Assembly (NCBI GenBank): GCA_001600455.1
Contig: BCKC01000005.1
Coordinates: forward strand, 3,472,001-3,536,000
Direction: 5' to 3'
Source: Endocalyx cinctus
Lineage: Eukaryota; Ascomycota; Sordariomycetes; Amphisphaeriales; Apiosporaceae
Length of the DNA stretch: 64,000 nucleotides
Shown here: positions 44,501-58,100 of the stretch, one piece after another
Layout: each line of letters opens with the position of its first letter
How positions within the stretch are numbered: the stretch's first letter is position 1
Translations under genes and position numbers: made by a program
The notes under the pieces: model-generated
Told to the model about the DNA's origin: nothing
Seen by the model: only the letters and a program-made list of their open reading frames with translations
Databases searched by the model: none

Positions 44501-45269
44501 GGGTGTCCAGTTCGTTGTTGGTCAGCGCGATGGACGAAGACCGGTGCTGCTTCTTAGGCGGGTCGAAAGAAGGCTCCAGTATAGTATTATCGGTAGAAGC
44601 ACGGGAAAGGAGCGATTTAGACGGCAGAGTAGATTGGGAAAACGGAGTAGTCGGGGAAATGAGGGTAGAAGCATTACCGTCATTGGTACCGCTGGCGAAG
44701 GCGGTAGCCAACGATGGTAAGGAACTATCCTTATCCTTCTTGTTCAGAACCGAGTGGTTTTCGTTTTTGGTCGCGATATAGTGGTCGACACATTTAGAGA
44801 TGATTGTTTCCTCGAATTCGCCAGGGTTATCAAGCTTAAAGAGATGACCAGCGGCTAAAGCGAAGAACATACTCTCATCGTAAGCTTGAAGATGATAGTA
44901 TACCTTGGAAAGAACCAAGGCAGCTAGCTTGCGCTCGGGGAACGATTCGTCTTCGTAGAGGGCCTCACTAAAATCGACAACAAGAAAATAATTAGTTAAC
45001 GAATATTTAGTGGCTGATTGATGACACGAGGCTAGTTGCATTTATATTTGCATTTGTGTATTTGTGTATTTGACCTACATCTGACCGAGAGCTCCGGCAA
45101 CTTCGAACCAAACCGTATCAATATCATCGTTGAGAGTTTGCAGAGCGAATACCTTGAGTTCAGGTTCCTCGTCGGCTAGAAAAGCCAAGACACCAGTAGC
45201 GGTTACCAGACCAGGCATCTTGGGCAAAGATGATTCGTGATGATGAATAGGGATGGTAACAATTGACAT
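41518..45269 (-). CDS. RPN2: 26S proteasome regulatory subunit Rpn2 (PSMD1)
   Basis: Exons are 45269-45079, 44967-41958 and 41871-41518; introns of 111 and 86 nt; 1184 residues from the first ATG, or 1167 if translation starts at MPGLVTATGVLAFL. Rpn2 is a scaffold of the 19S base that holds Rpn13. The large exon holds the PC (proteasome/cyclosome) repeats: YGLIHANHG, GGALGLGLAGMASG, GEAVGLAMGLIMLGTG, RGLALGMSLIMYG, YGGIMTVAMAYCGTGSN, RRIAVMSLGFILF, RYGSAMALGISCAGTG and FGAALALGIIDAGGRN. The conserved LQTQTGNLNMAGIVGMAVFT and WYWFPFTHFLSLSFSPTSII blocks follow. A charged Lys/Asp/Ser insertion precedes GYEIENMSRVLPGQLKYI. The C-terminus is acidic (DFEYFTDREDEDE), as expected for the Rpn13-binding tail. 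No proteasome PACE box was identified upstream. Confidence 0.95.
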
Positions 45270-47710
45270 TGATATCTTACCCGAAGGAAAGACGTAACTA
45301 AAGTATTTGATTTTATGATTTTAATCAAATTTATAACAAGTTGACTATTTCCCTTTTTTTTTTGTTATACAATGATATAAATATGAAGAAAGACAGAGAA
45401 ACAAAAGAAAATGATTTCTCTGGGTAGAGAGTCGAGGGGATGTAAAGACAACTATGAAAATGAAATGATTATTAGTATGTAGGGATGGATTATGTTGTTT
45501 TTTCGGAAGTAGTATACTAGTAAGAGCTCAAAGTCCACGTCAGGCACAGCTCTGCCTTGTGAAGAGAAGCTTGGCAACCTGGCTCGAGCGCGATATTAAA
45601 ACGGGTCTTTTCTTGATCTGACTAAGCCACTCGCTTCTACGTACGCTTACCTAAGTAGGTTAGGCTTCTACTTGTAAGTATGGACTCAATAGCTGCTGGC
45701 TGGTAGTACCTACTCCGTATCCATTACTTAATATAAGTAAGTCAATAATAGCCCGGGAGGTATCATAGACTCATAGACTTCGAAGCTCGAAGGGTAGGAG
45801 GAATTGGAGAATATATACATATATGTAGGTATATCCCGATGAATCTCTACTAATTATTCCGTACGTAAGTATTGTATTAGATAGAGATATACCCCGTTGG
45901 GTTCTATTTATGACATTCCTCTTGCTTAGGTAGATAGATTGCCATCGGTATCTTCGTCAACTTAACTTATGTTCAACTAACCTACGTCCTCCTCTGGATG
46001 ATAAGTCGAATTTGTTTGTATTCTATTGAACTCTATTTCAAATATTTGGTGCAACTCCTACTGTGACGAAAATATTGCGACGCGATATAGGAAATCTCGA
46101 TGAACTCGGTAATATCCATTATACTATGGAGGTACCTGATTGCTCGTCTATCTTAAAAACTTCCACATGCAATTTTCCAACAGAGTTAATGTAGATGTAC
46201 ACCCATATAAGTCAGCGCAGAACTACTGTGTAAGTGCACACGCGAGATATCCATACATATGTATCCATGGATGTTTCCTTTAACAACACTCGGCTAATCA
46301 TTCACCTTAGGTATGATAATATAGCATAGATCCATTATACCGAGTCAAGTATAGGTTATAATACTTTACAGACTACTATAATATAATTGAAGTAGACTAA
46401 AGACGCGCGTGTTTTAAAACACAATCGGACAGTTGGCTGAAATGATGATTGATTACCTAATAAATCAGAACCTTCAGAGAAAAAAAATTAAAGGGGAAAA
46501 AAAAGTTGAATGGAAACTTGCGCATAGAATTTATACATTTGAATCAATTGCGACAAATTGTCTACATTTAGTCGCAAGAACAATAAATTTATATCACAAT
46601 AGAAATATTATGATATAACTTCTTTCTTTCTCACTAATTCTCTTCATTTTATGACCCCTTTGTATTAATTCTTTGTTTATACTCTAATTTCAAACGTATC
46701 CATACCAATCCCAACTCGTGAATTCAATCGAATTGGACCCAAATCATCCCTTCGCGAATAATAACATCAACACAAACGAATAACTCTCAAAAGAATCAAG
46801 TATAGATTAAATCAAGTCAATCTGAAATAGTCATAACTTGTGTTGTATATTACTTGAAAGAAAGAAGAAGAATAAGAAACAAAACGAGGAAGAGAAAGAA
46901 GACGACGTAAATGAAATAAATACGGTGACTGGGACACGGCACGAACTTCGAACTGATTAGCCCCAACCTAACTCGAACGAAACGAACGAATCGAATCGAC
47001 AGACAAGACGAAAAAGAAATTCCAAGTAAAACCGCTTACGTATCTCCTAAAACTTTATTCGTTTACACTTGCCTGCCTTTCTCTTTTTTTTTTTATTTGG
47101 AAAATTTCATGGTATATCTTCAGGGCTATATATTTCCGAGGTTATATTATTGATCCCGATCTCATCAAACGAAACGAACATCATCGGTTTCACTTCTCCA
47201 CCACTATCCCGTACCGTCGCATTTATCGATAGATTCCAGTATCCAAAATACAAATATAAGCTCGGAAAACAATCAAGATCGTAAAGGAAGGGAAGAATAA
47301 CCATGGGAAGCGTCAAGTTTTAATGCGTTTATGACGTTGGAATGAACGAGTACGTGGTTTACGACGTCGAGTAAAAGAGAAGAAGAGTGCTCGGGCCTGG
47401 GTACAAAAGAGAGAAAAAGATAAGAAAGAAAACGGAGGGAGAAAGAAAAGGAAAACGTAAGGACGGGGAAAAACATAATAAGAGATATTGTGCGCGCATA
47501 AGCTGTATTACGCGTTGTGCTTTCGGATACAGTATATGCATTTCTGTGTGGTTTGGTTTGCATTCGATAAAAAAAAAAGTTTGGAGTTGGTTTGTCTAAG
47601 TTATCTGTGATTGCGAGTCGTGCGACGGAAAAGAAAGAGCGAGGTATTGTGTTTTTTTTGGCATTGCGCGCGCCAAAGAGTGACTGTTACAATCAGCCGT
47701 CATTATCATC
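45270..47710. other. 2.4 kb divergent intergenic region between RPN2 and capping enzyme
   Basis: AT-rich DNA with purine-rich tracts near 46860-46910 and 47400-47470. The last 600 bp are probably promoter and leader of the capping-enzyme gene. No gene is supported; the open frames seen have repetitive purine or pyrimidine composition. Confidence 0.45.
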
Positions 47711-50418
47711 ATGGATCTTCGCACCATGTTGAATACCGAGGGGGGTGCTCGTGGAGCTGCCCAGGCCTCATCCGCATCCGCAACATCTTCATCCAAACTT
47801 CCGCAAGCTCCTCCTACTCCTTCGTCGGGCGCACCAGCTACGCCTATTCAATCCGGTCCTCCACCCCACGCTTTCAGAGATTACAACCAATCTACTCATG
47901 CTTCCCCGATAGCTCAGTCACGCGACTATAACCCAGCTTCGGCAGGTCCTGTTCCCGGTCCTTATGCATCTCCTACCAGTTATCATCCACCATCGGGCGC
48001 ATTTGGAGGAAGACAAGCCGTACCTCCTCTTCAACCTCCCCCATCTCACGACGTCCGATCTCCCGGAAATTCTTCAATTTCCGTACCTTCGCCTTATCGA
48101 CAAACACCTACTTCTTCCGTAAGCGCAAACAGTGCTGGCTACCCATTCCCGCAACAGCCACCTAGTAGTCCTGGCCAGAGGCATCAATACGGCCCTTCCC
48201 CGACCGTATATAATCGTGATCCGTACGCTAATCAACAACGACAAACGCAGCATCCGCCCCCGCCCGTTGGTATTCCCGTATCCCACGGATCCATTTCTTA
48301 CGCCCAGGGTGAAGGTCATAATCAAGCTCCGCCTCAGCAGCACGTACCACAAACACCGCCCGTCGGCACTCCAGGCGGAAGTCACCAATATTTACATCAA
48401 AGATCTCTTTCTATTCAATCGACACCGACACCTACTTCGGCTCAGAGTCAACATCCACCTTACGGCACGCCTTACGTCCAAGGCAGTCCGGTTGCCGCGA
48501 ATCAACATCCTTCACATCTCGAACAACATTATCATAGACAATCTTCTCAACCTCCTACTCCGCTTGGACCGCCCATGTCATTACCTCCACGGCAATCGCC
48601 CAGGATGAGTCATCAACAACCGCCCAGTCCCTACCAGCCGCGAATGTCGGTCCCGACACCTTACGGTCACCAGCCTATCCAAGCATCACCCCCGCCCCTT
48701 CCACCGAATTCCGCGTCGCGAATGTCGACATCCGCTGGAAATCAAGGTTATGATGCAGTTCCCGAGTCCCATCGCCGGTCGCAATCTCAAACGTCTCGTA
48801 GTGAACGGGACAGAAGCGTGAGTGTCTCACCAAAGACACGTGTACCTAGTCTACCCAGTAGCGCGGGCCACCATAAGTCTTCCATTAGCAGCGAATCGAA
48901 TTCCCATCCTCCACCTCCACCACACCAGCTCACGCTACCAGGTGCGAATAACTCCGCGTCATCTAAAATGGAAATGCGCATGCAACGCGACGCTACTCCT
49001 GCTAAGCGAAAATTGGATGAGCGAGGACTACAAGCCGAAGAATTAGAAAGTAAACGACAGCCACCTCCTCCTCCGAAATTGAACGGAAGCCATAGCGCTG
49101 CACCCCATATACCTCCCCGATCGTCTACTTCGCCTATGATGCCGAGACGCAGGCATGTGCGACGTGATGTACCGCCAACGTGGGCGCAGGGTGGCAGAAA
49201 CCGACCTCCCAACGCAAGCCGCAACTTCTCTCTAAAACAACACATGAGTGCCGCTGGACAGCCGGCGGTGACTAACGGTAACAGTCACGAGCCTGCTCCT
49301 AGCGTGAAGTCGGATCATGCATCCCGTCAAACCTCGCCCGAGTTCTCCCGGGCTACTCCCAGTATGAAGATCGATGAACCAAGTCAGCCGGCGGCTAAGG
49401 AAGGACCCCCATTCCCTTGGGAGCCTAGTATAGAAAATACGAAACCCTTGGATGTTGTTACACGTACCGTAGCCGATTTTATAGTTTTCAACGTTTTGAA
49501 CAATTCTAGTATGGAAGAGATACAATCTAGAGGGGTTCAATTCGAGATTGAAGCTAAATTGGGTACTATTATTGACAAGAGCACAAATGACCGAATCTGG
49601 TTTCCAATGAGGTCAGGCGAGTGTATTTTAAGCGATGAGGCAAGAGTCGCTTTTCGTAGTTCGATGACCGAGGTAAGTTGAGTCAATTTTCCTATTTACT
49701 CGCAAGACAGTTTCGCTAAAGAGTCCCTCTATCGCAACAGAACCAGCATCGCGATCTCAACGAATACTTGAACGAACAGGTGAAGGCCTCATTCCATCGC
49801 AACCCTACGGCGGCGTCTCGGGTCCCCGTTCAATATGTACACCGACGAGAAGTCGATCGATTCTTCGAACTGCCGGCACAGATGCGGCTACGACTCCCTA
49901 TGTGTGTATCCTCCAATCTCCAAAGCCACGGGCCCCTCAAAGCAAGGATATCATACGACCAGAAAACAGAGGCCGTGTTGGCAAAAATAATCAAAGCTCG
50001 TATCGCCGATCTCCATATTCATCTCCCTCACCTGCCACTCGACTGCCGGATCAGCATCAACCTCGAATGGGACTGGGAAGGACCGCCGGAAGAAATCGAA
50101 CAACACCAGATTCCTAACAAAGAGCGACCACCGAACCGTAACAAGGACCGACTCAGCTACACGCACGGTTACTACCAAATAGACCTCACCCAGGTCACGC
50201 AGAGCGGCCACGGCAACCATCAGCCTTCGCAACCGCCCATGGGCACAGGCGGTCCGAATAAGGAACACGAGCTGGAGATTGAGCTCAACACTCAGGCGCT
50301 GCTCGAGCACGGAAAGTCATTGATGGAGGGGAGACCCAATCGGTTCTCCGACCTCATCGACGGTTTCGTGGACAATATTCGTGTCCTCGCCAGACGGTGT
50401 CCTCCGCCTCATATGTAA
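47711..50418 (+). CDS. CET1: mRNA-capping enzyme subunit beta, RNA 5'-triphosphatase (Cet1 type)
   Basis: Exons are 47711-49672 and 49741-50418; 68-nt intron with GTAAGT and CAACAG ends; 879 residues. About 570 N-terminal residues are disordered, rich in Pro, Gln, Ser and His, and end in PPFPWEPSIENTKPLDVVTR. The C-terminal triphosphate-tunnel domain has the metal-binding strands FEIEAKLGTI and HELEIELNTQALL, the two Glu-x-Glu motifs that hold manganese in this family. It also has basic tunnel residues (VHRREVDRFFELP, KARISYDQKTE, CRISINLEWDWEGPPEEIE) and TYTHGYYQIDLTQVTQ-like SYTHGYYQIDLTQV. It removes the gamma phosphate from nascent pre-mRNA in the nucleus before guanylylation. The long N-terminus is usual for filamentous fungi. 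Confidence 0.93.
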
Positions 50419-52104
50419 TCATAAAAAAGTAACCAGGACTGGAGAAGACGGACTAAGCTGGGAGGAAAACTAAGGGGAGCGGGAGAGAGCAAGAGGGATT
50501 TCGAAATTATTTTATCTGTTAAACGACGCACGTTATTTTGTTGAAAATATCATTCTAATTCATCACCAAAAAATGAATCAACTGATTATTCCTATTGAAG
50601 AAGTTTCATTTATTGAAAAGGACGATACCTTTCGGCAGCGGACAGAAATTCCTCTTTCATCAATTTTTTTCTTTTCCCGTCCTCTCTTCCCTCTTCCTCC
50701 CTCCTACTGTTAATATTTTTTGTCTCTACTAATATTATTCCTCTTTTCCCTTTCTTTTTATTGTTCCTATAATGTATGTCTCTGTTTTGTTTTTTTTTCC
50801 TCTTTTTTCCCCCCAAGAAAAAGAAAACCTTATGATACCACGGTGGGGAACAATTGCTCAGGATTATGGGTTTCGTTTTTCCCCTTCTTTAGAAAAGCTT
50901 TCGTTTACAGTTGTATATTTGTTTTTTTCGGTTTTGATACAGGAAGGGATGAATCAATCAATCAATCAAATGCCGGAGGATAAAAAACAGGAAAAAAAAT
51001 CAAACTCAAAAAAAAGTTTTCTTTGATTTTTTTTTTTCTCTTCTTTTTTTTCATCGCCTCCAATTATCAACTTTCGGTCGGCGTCATTTAAGAATGGCCG
51101 CAGAGAGGCCCATTTTCTTATTCACATACATATTTACTTAGTAATGACGTAATATGAGATGTTCCGTTTGGGTGGAAGCCATCAAATCAAAATATATAGG
51201 AATGAATGAGGCTCATGAAAATTTCTTAAGTGATCCAAGTAGAGAAAATCGTGAAGGACAAGCACCTGGGGGACTGAACGACACCAATCTCAACGTACAC
51301 CAAGTCGTAGATCTGTACTCATAATATCCTCATGTTTCAATTGAATAATCCTATGAGCCAGAGTCAGCCAGCCAAATACCTATTCCATGTCCTCGGGTAA
51401 GTATTTACTTTTATATAAGTACGAGTTATTCAACAACTGGAGAGCAGACTGCTATCGTTGACACACTACGAAAAGTGTTCGTCTCAATCAAGACTCTCTT
51501 ACTCGTGTGGTCACAAAGTCAAAAGCTCTCTACTGCCAGACAATGGAAAGTAATTGGAAATGAAAGAAAACTACCCTATCCATTAAGTGAAGTTGATCTA
51601 AAGCTACAGTTGTAATACATAACATATTAATATCTTTTTTTGTCTTTTCGTAGTTTTTAGTTCATCTTTCCAATCAGAATTAAATATATTACCCTCCCNC
51701 CCCCCCCCCTATCTCTTCTCCATCTCATCCTATTAGCGGTCTTCGTCCACCCTTAGACGACAAATGAAAGGTTTATTTTTTTTTTTTTTGTGTTTTTCCT
51801 ATTATGTTGTTGTAGTTTTGTTATGGGGAGAGATGAAAGGGAAAATAAAATAAAAGGAAAGACGAGGTGATTAGATAGAAGTACAATGGATAGGTAAGAG
51901 ATCCAGAGAACAAAAGAAAAGAAAAAATAATGTTGATATAGCTTTCCGTTGGAAAGGGAGCAAAACGAGTGAACGAATGTGGATATTTTGGGTTGTAGCT
52001 GCGCTTCCCGCAACTTGAGGGCAGCCCACGAGCCTCTCTATCGTCTTCTACAACTTCTCTCCATAGTCAAGGCAAACGCGTGACTTCTCTCCCTCTTTCA
52101 CTCT
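50419..52104. other. 1.7 kb convergent spacer, homopolymer-rich
   Basis: This lies between the capping enzyme and the large zinc-finger gene. It contains T-rich and A-rich runs, (AATC)n near 50953-50970, a C run with an ambiguous N at 51699, and no supported gene. Confidence 0.5.
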
Positions 52105-55100
52105 TTACTTCCGGTTTCTCAATCGTCTTCCCGGAGTCTTAATCTCCTCTTCCTGCGCTCCTCCGTTCTTAGGCACCACCTTACTCCTCGAGACGGTAGC
52201 CCGGGTAGAGGCAGCCTCGCTATCGTCCTCGGTAGTGGTGGTATTAACCTCCGCGGCCGAAACGCCCGACTTGGACGCTCTGCCCCTCCTCGTAGCCATC
52301 ACCGTCGTCCGAGACGACGCGCCGTAGATCGACATGGACTCGTCGTCCTCCTCTTCCTGGATCATCTCCATCGACGAGTACGCGATCGGTATCCCCTGCG
52401 GCAACTCCAGCGAGGATCCGATATCCGACCGCAGCTGGGCGTCGAGCTCGTCCTGCACGGGTAGTCGCAGGGTGTTCCTGCCGGCTCCGTAGTACGCGCC
52501 GAGGCTGCGCTTGGCCGGGCTGCGGCTCGAGCGCCGGGTCGCTACCGCGGTCGAGCCGGATCGCTTCTTCTTACGAGGCGATCGCGGCGCGTTCGCGTCT
52601 AGGTTCTCGACCAGCTCCGTCGCCGCCGACGCCTCCGAGTACTCCTCGATCGGCTCGTCCTCCGTAATGCTAGGACGGTGGTACGACGGGTCGCGGCTCG
52701 AGTGGCGCTTACGCTTTCCGGCGGGGTCGGGCAAGCCGTTGTAGCCCTCGTCGCCGTCGGAGTCGTACGAGATACCCTCGTCTTCGTTATCGATCGAGTC
52801 CTCGTCCTCGTCCTCGTCGTCATTGTTGGTATCGTCCGAAGAGGTACCGCCGACCGTCGGGCCGCCGTGCTTCTTGGACTTCTTCGCCTTCTTGGTCTTG
52901 TGGCTGCCGCTGCCGGCGCTGACGCTGCTGCCGGCGCTGCTGCTGACGACCCTGGCCCTGTTGGCGAACGATTGGGCCGGTACGTTGGGCGCGTTTGTGG
53001 CTCCTGTCAAAGGGGGCGTCTTTAGCTTCCCGTCATTGCCCAAGAGCGCCTGCAGGGGATGAGTGCTCGAAGACGCCCCCGTCGACGGCGTGCTCGGCGC
53101 GCCTCCGTACAGGAAGGTCGGCGTCGACTGGCCCGTCACCGGCGTCGATGTGGGCGAAGGGAGCACGATCGTCGGCAGGTTCTTCTTCTTCTTCGGCTTT
53201 CTCTTCTTGCCCTTGCTCGCGGGGTAGAGGTTGAGTGGTGATGATGGCTTGGACTTACCGGGCATGCTGGTCACGGCCGTAGTCGTGCTAAACGTGATAG
53301 GAGGAACATCGGACTTCCGAATGCTGCCGAACATCGCCTTCTTCTGGGCCAAGAGCTGGCCCAGGGTAGTTGGAAAATGAAGGGGCAGGGTCGGGGTCGA
53401 GGTGCTGCCGTAGTTGATCGTAGTCTGAGGGGATTGCGTCGCCGTTTGGCTGCTCTGTACTTGCGCTATCTGCTGTGGGGTCGACACTGGTAAATACGGG
53501 ACCTGACCGGTCCCGGGAGGAGGTATTTGGAACGACGGTGGTTTCGTAATGGTACCACCCACTACCGGCAAGTTAATAGTCGTAGAGGTCGGTGCCACCG
53601 GTTGAGGCGTGAATTGTGAACCGTATTGCGGAGTTGCAATCGACGTAGGCGATGGGGGAGGTTTACCTAATCCGAAATTCAGAGTGTATGGCATGGGGGG
53701 CTGGCTTGGTCCAACTTGCGGAGCTGCTGGTGTCGGAGTCGACGTAGTTAACTGGTGAAGGTTACCTGATCCGTATTTTGTAGTAAGTGGGATGGGAAGC
53801 TGGCTTGGCCCGACTTGCGGAGCTGTCGCTGTCGGAGTGGGCGTAGTCGACGGGGGTGAACCTGATCCGAATTGGATGGGCGGGACGTTCAAAGCTAAGG
53901 GGGATGGTTGAGGTGGTGCCATCGCTATTGGAGAACCTGCCGAACTGGCCGAGCTCACCATGATGGCAGGTATTCCCTGTTGAGGCTGGGGAACAGATGT
54001 CTGAGAAGTCTGCCCCGCTGCCGATGGCGCTGCCGAGCTCATCAGGTGGCTGCTCTTGCCTATCAGCAGAATATTCTTTTTCAATTGCTCGTTCGTCATG
54101 TCCCACTGGGCTTTGGTGTAACCAAGCTTCTGGTAAAATTCCTCTATAGTCTTACTTCCGGCCGCATTCTGAGCTAGCATATATATGCTCTGCCCAGAAG
54201 GGCTAGTAACAGAACTCGTGGGCGGTATCGGTAAAGTCGTGTTAATAGGCGCCGTCTGTGTAGGCTGAGACATCGGAACGGATGGCGACTGCTGCTGTGA
54301 CGGGCTGGATGTAGGCAAGTTGTGAGGAGATAGATATTGGAGCCCCGAAGTCTGACTTTGAGAAGCATACGTCTGTGAAATCATATTTTGGATCGCCTGC
54401 TGCGTCTGTTTAGCTGGCTGAGATTGCTGCTGAGATTGCTGCTGAGCAGCTTGCTGAGCAGCCTGTTGTTGGGCCTGTTGCTGAGCCTGTTGCTGAGCAG
54501 CCTGTTGCTGAGCCTGTTGCTGAGCAGCCTGTTGCTGAGCAGCCTGTTGCTGAGCAGCNNNNNNNNNNNNNNNNNNNNNNNNNNNNNNNNNNNNNNNNNN
54601 NNNNNNNNNNNNNNNNNNNNNNNNNNNNNNNNNNNNNNNNNNNNNNNNNNNNNNNNNNNNNNNNNNNNNNNNNNNNNNNNNNNNNNNNNNNNNNNNNNNN
54701 NNNGCCTGTTGCTGAGCAGCCTGTTGCTGAGCAGCTTGTTGTTGGGCCGCCTGTTGAGCCTGTTGCTGAGCCTGTTGCTGAGCAGCCTGTTGCTGAGCGG
54801 CTTGCTGAGCGGCTTGCTGTTGAGCAGCCTGCTGAGCTTGCTGTGGGGTCTGTTGCGAGGACGATGCCGGTATAGGGGTTTGAATTTTAACCTATTAAAA
54901 CGAGAAGTCAGAATGAGATAAAATTCATCGAATATTTCTCCTATTTAGGATACGCGTGACACAAAAGGGAAAGAAAACAGAAACGAAAGAAAAAAGCGCT
55001 TACTTGAGATGCAGACGGCTGTTGAAGCTTGGCGTTTGGGTCATGACAATAACTGCAGGAAACGTGCTTATCCATCTGTTCCTTTGTCATGGCCTTAGTG

Positions 55101-58100
55101 AGCGTACCACATATATTAAACTGCGGACACCTCTTTTCTTCGTCAGTATTGTCCTGGTCCAACCTCCTAGAACAGTAATATTCGTGCGTAAGCCTGGCAC
55201 TTGGCGTCATATTCTTCAAGCTAATACCGCAATGGCCGCAGTAGTCCCATTCCTCTCCTGCTGGTTCTTTACAATTGGTTGAATGACGCGCCTTGTACGT
55301 GTCGTCCATGGTATCATCCCATTCCAAAGCGCAGATTGGACAATACTTTTGAATATCGTCGAGATTGGTTTGTTGGTAGGTACATTGCTGACAGGGCTGT
55401 AGAGGAAGGCGGAACACGTCTTCTTTGGTGTTAACGAACATGTGCCCTCGACAGCTAATGCAGAAGCGAATATGGGACCTGTTCTTTGAGCTCTCAATCG
55501 TGACGCAGACATCCTCGTGGTGATTCTTGTCGTTATCCATGTGGTTTATAAAGTGGTCAACGCCGCATCGGTTGCAGTAATGGAAATTGAGCCGAATGTC
55601 AACAATTTGCTTCTTAGCCGGCTGTTGTTTACTCTCGAAGAGGGTCTTTAGGGCACCGTAATGGTGAGTAATGAAATGCTGGCGAATCTGCTGCTGGTCA
55701 TAGTAAGGGAATAGGTGATTCTCTTTGTCGCAGAGGAAACATTGAAGGATGGCGTGGTCTTCCCTCATGTGTCGGTCGAGAGCTTGCTCATCCCCGAACC
55801 GGAAATACTTGTTACAATTGGCCCAAGGGCACACGCGGATACGGTCCAGAAGTTGCATGCGCAGCGAATGCACTTCTCGCTGCAGACGGATGACTTCGGT
55901 GGGAGTCAGCATAGCGCTCGTCACGCCGAGGACATCGGGGCCGGTGCGAAGGATAGTCTCCATGGGCGGACCGTGGATAGGTAACGTCGGTTTCGAGGGA
56001 TCGACAAACATAGACGCCGTGTTCCAGAACAACTTTTCACGAAGGTTCACAGACCTCATGAGTTGATCGTTGTTATTAACTGAGGACTTGAAAAACTTGT
56101 CCATCGCGGCACTGTCAACGGGCGGCTTAGGGTCCGCTAACACCGTGAGCTGAGAGATGTCGACCCCAGGCAGCATATAGCGCTGACCAAAAGGTTGCGA
56201 CATGTCAACTACCGGCGCCTGTTGCGAAATGAAGGTCACCGTGATTCTAGACTCGACAATATTCCGGCGGATCAACACCCAGTCTGCTTCAGTTGTGTCG
56301 CTCTGGATTGCAAAGCTAGGTTTCCTGTATTGGTCAGCGGGTGGCTCTCCCTGACCTAAAATCACCACATAATCATTACTGGTGGGATCATATGCTGCCA
56401 CTAGATTATCCCTTATCCCAGCTCTCAATTGATCGAGGCTCAATCGATTGATATTTACCGTCATGCTTTGGTTTGTTCCTTGAACGTAAAGGTGGTAATC
56501 TTGATATACGGGCCGTATGACTATACCGATTCTCTCGGGCGTACTGTGATATTGATTCGCCTTCCAGCCATCCATGAAGAGCCGCCATTGAATAACTGAT
56601 ACCATCGATTTCGAAACATCATTTGAATATTTGATTCGACCAGGTGTCGAGTTAATTTCCGAGAACCCATCGGCAGGAATCCAGACTTCAAGTTCAATTG
56701 GATCTGGGTTTATAAAACCTGGCGTTTTAGCATTTGCGAACCCGTACCACAGGAAAAGCTTCTGCAGGCCGACAAGATCCTTTTCTGTACCATCAACCTT
56801 AAGATCCTCACATTTAAATCCGTGGTTTAGCAGATGCTCTTGGTTCTCTCTGGCCTCTCTCCCAGCCGTGCTTAAAGCTGGTCGGGGGATGAACACACTG
56901 TGATTATAACACCCGGGAACTGTAATGGGAATCCAGTCATGTGGAATTCGAATTTGTTCAAGCCCCAGAGAGTTCGAAAGATTACCTGTTTGCCTGGTTT
57001 CAACCGCCTGCCAAAAGCTTAAAGGAGGATCGAGCATCCCGTAGGAATACCAGCCAGGATTCGCGTTCGAGCTGGGTGTACCTTCCCACCGCATGTGCGA
57101 GTGTATAGGTTCCGGTAACAAACTCATTGCATCACGGAACCCCCTGCTTAGTTGCCAAGGAGTAAACGTGGATAAGGGACCCGGAATCCTCACATAGGTA
57201 CTAGCACCGCTCGTAGTGTCGTTGATCACCACAAGGCGCATATCGTTTGACGGCGGCACAATTTCGGTCGGATGATTTTCCTTGGAAAAATGGACGAAAA
57301 TCTTGGGGTCTGCTACCTTAGCTTTACCTTCTCCGAAGTAAGTCATCATGAGATTAAATATGGGGTCGTCCTTTGAAGTAGGTCGATACAAATTGCCGTG
57401 CTTAATCATCCCCGTCCTTATCTCAAGCGCGTTGTCGCCGTCCCAGATCTCGCAACAAATCTCGTAGTCGTAGTTTTTTTGCATGCTAAGGACTCCATCA
57501 ACATCCTGAACAAATCCTTGCCAGGTCAACATCTCGCGAATACGGGATCCTTGATAACCGCATACTACGACAGCCACCGGCTCAAGTTGTTCTAGTGGGG
57601 TACTAGACGGTTTAGATTTCCCGGAAATTGGGTTAACGTTACCGGAAGTGCCTGATGGTGGAATGATAATCCCCTTGGGGCCAGAAGGAAACCCGCCCGC
57701 TGGTGGGATGGTACTCCCCGTTGGGGCAGGAGGAAACCCGCCCGCTGGTGGGATGGTGCTCCCCGTTGGGGCAGGAGGAAATCCGCCCGCTGGTGGAATG
57801 CTAGGAGGAGGACCACCTACTGGGGCAGGGCTAAGTGTTGCTCCCAACGAACTGGGATTGCCCGAGCCACCTCTCAAACCCATATGATTATAGAATCGAC
57901 TATCTGCTCGAGGCAATGTGAAAAATTGGTTGTCGGGCTCTGGATAATTCGCGTGGTTAGCAATCCAAAAACATCCTCTTTAAAGAAAGTATCGTCGCCA
58001 ATTAAAACTATGTGCATAAGTGGAGGTATGGTTAAACGTACTTCGTGAGATATCGTTCTCAGCTAGCCTCTCGGAGTACTTGTTTAGGAAGTCCAACTGG

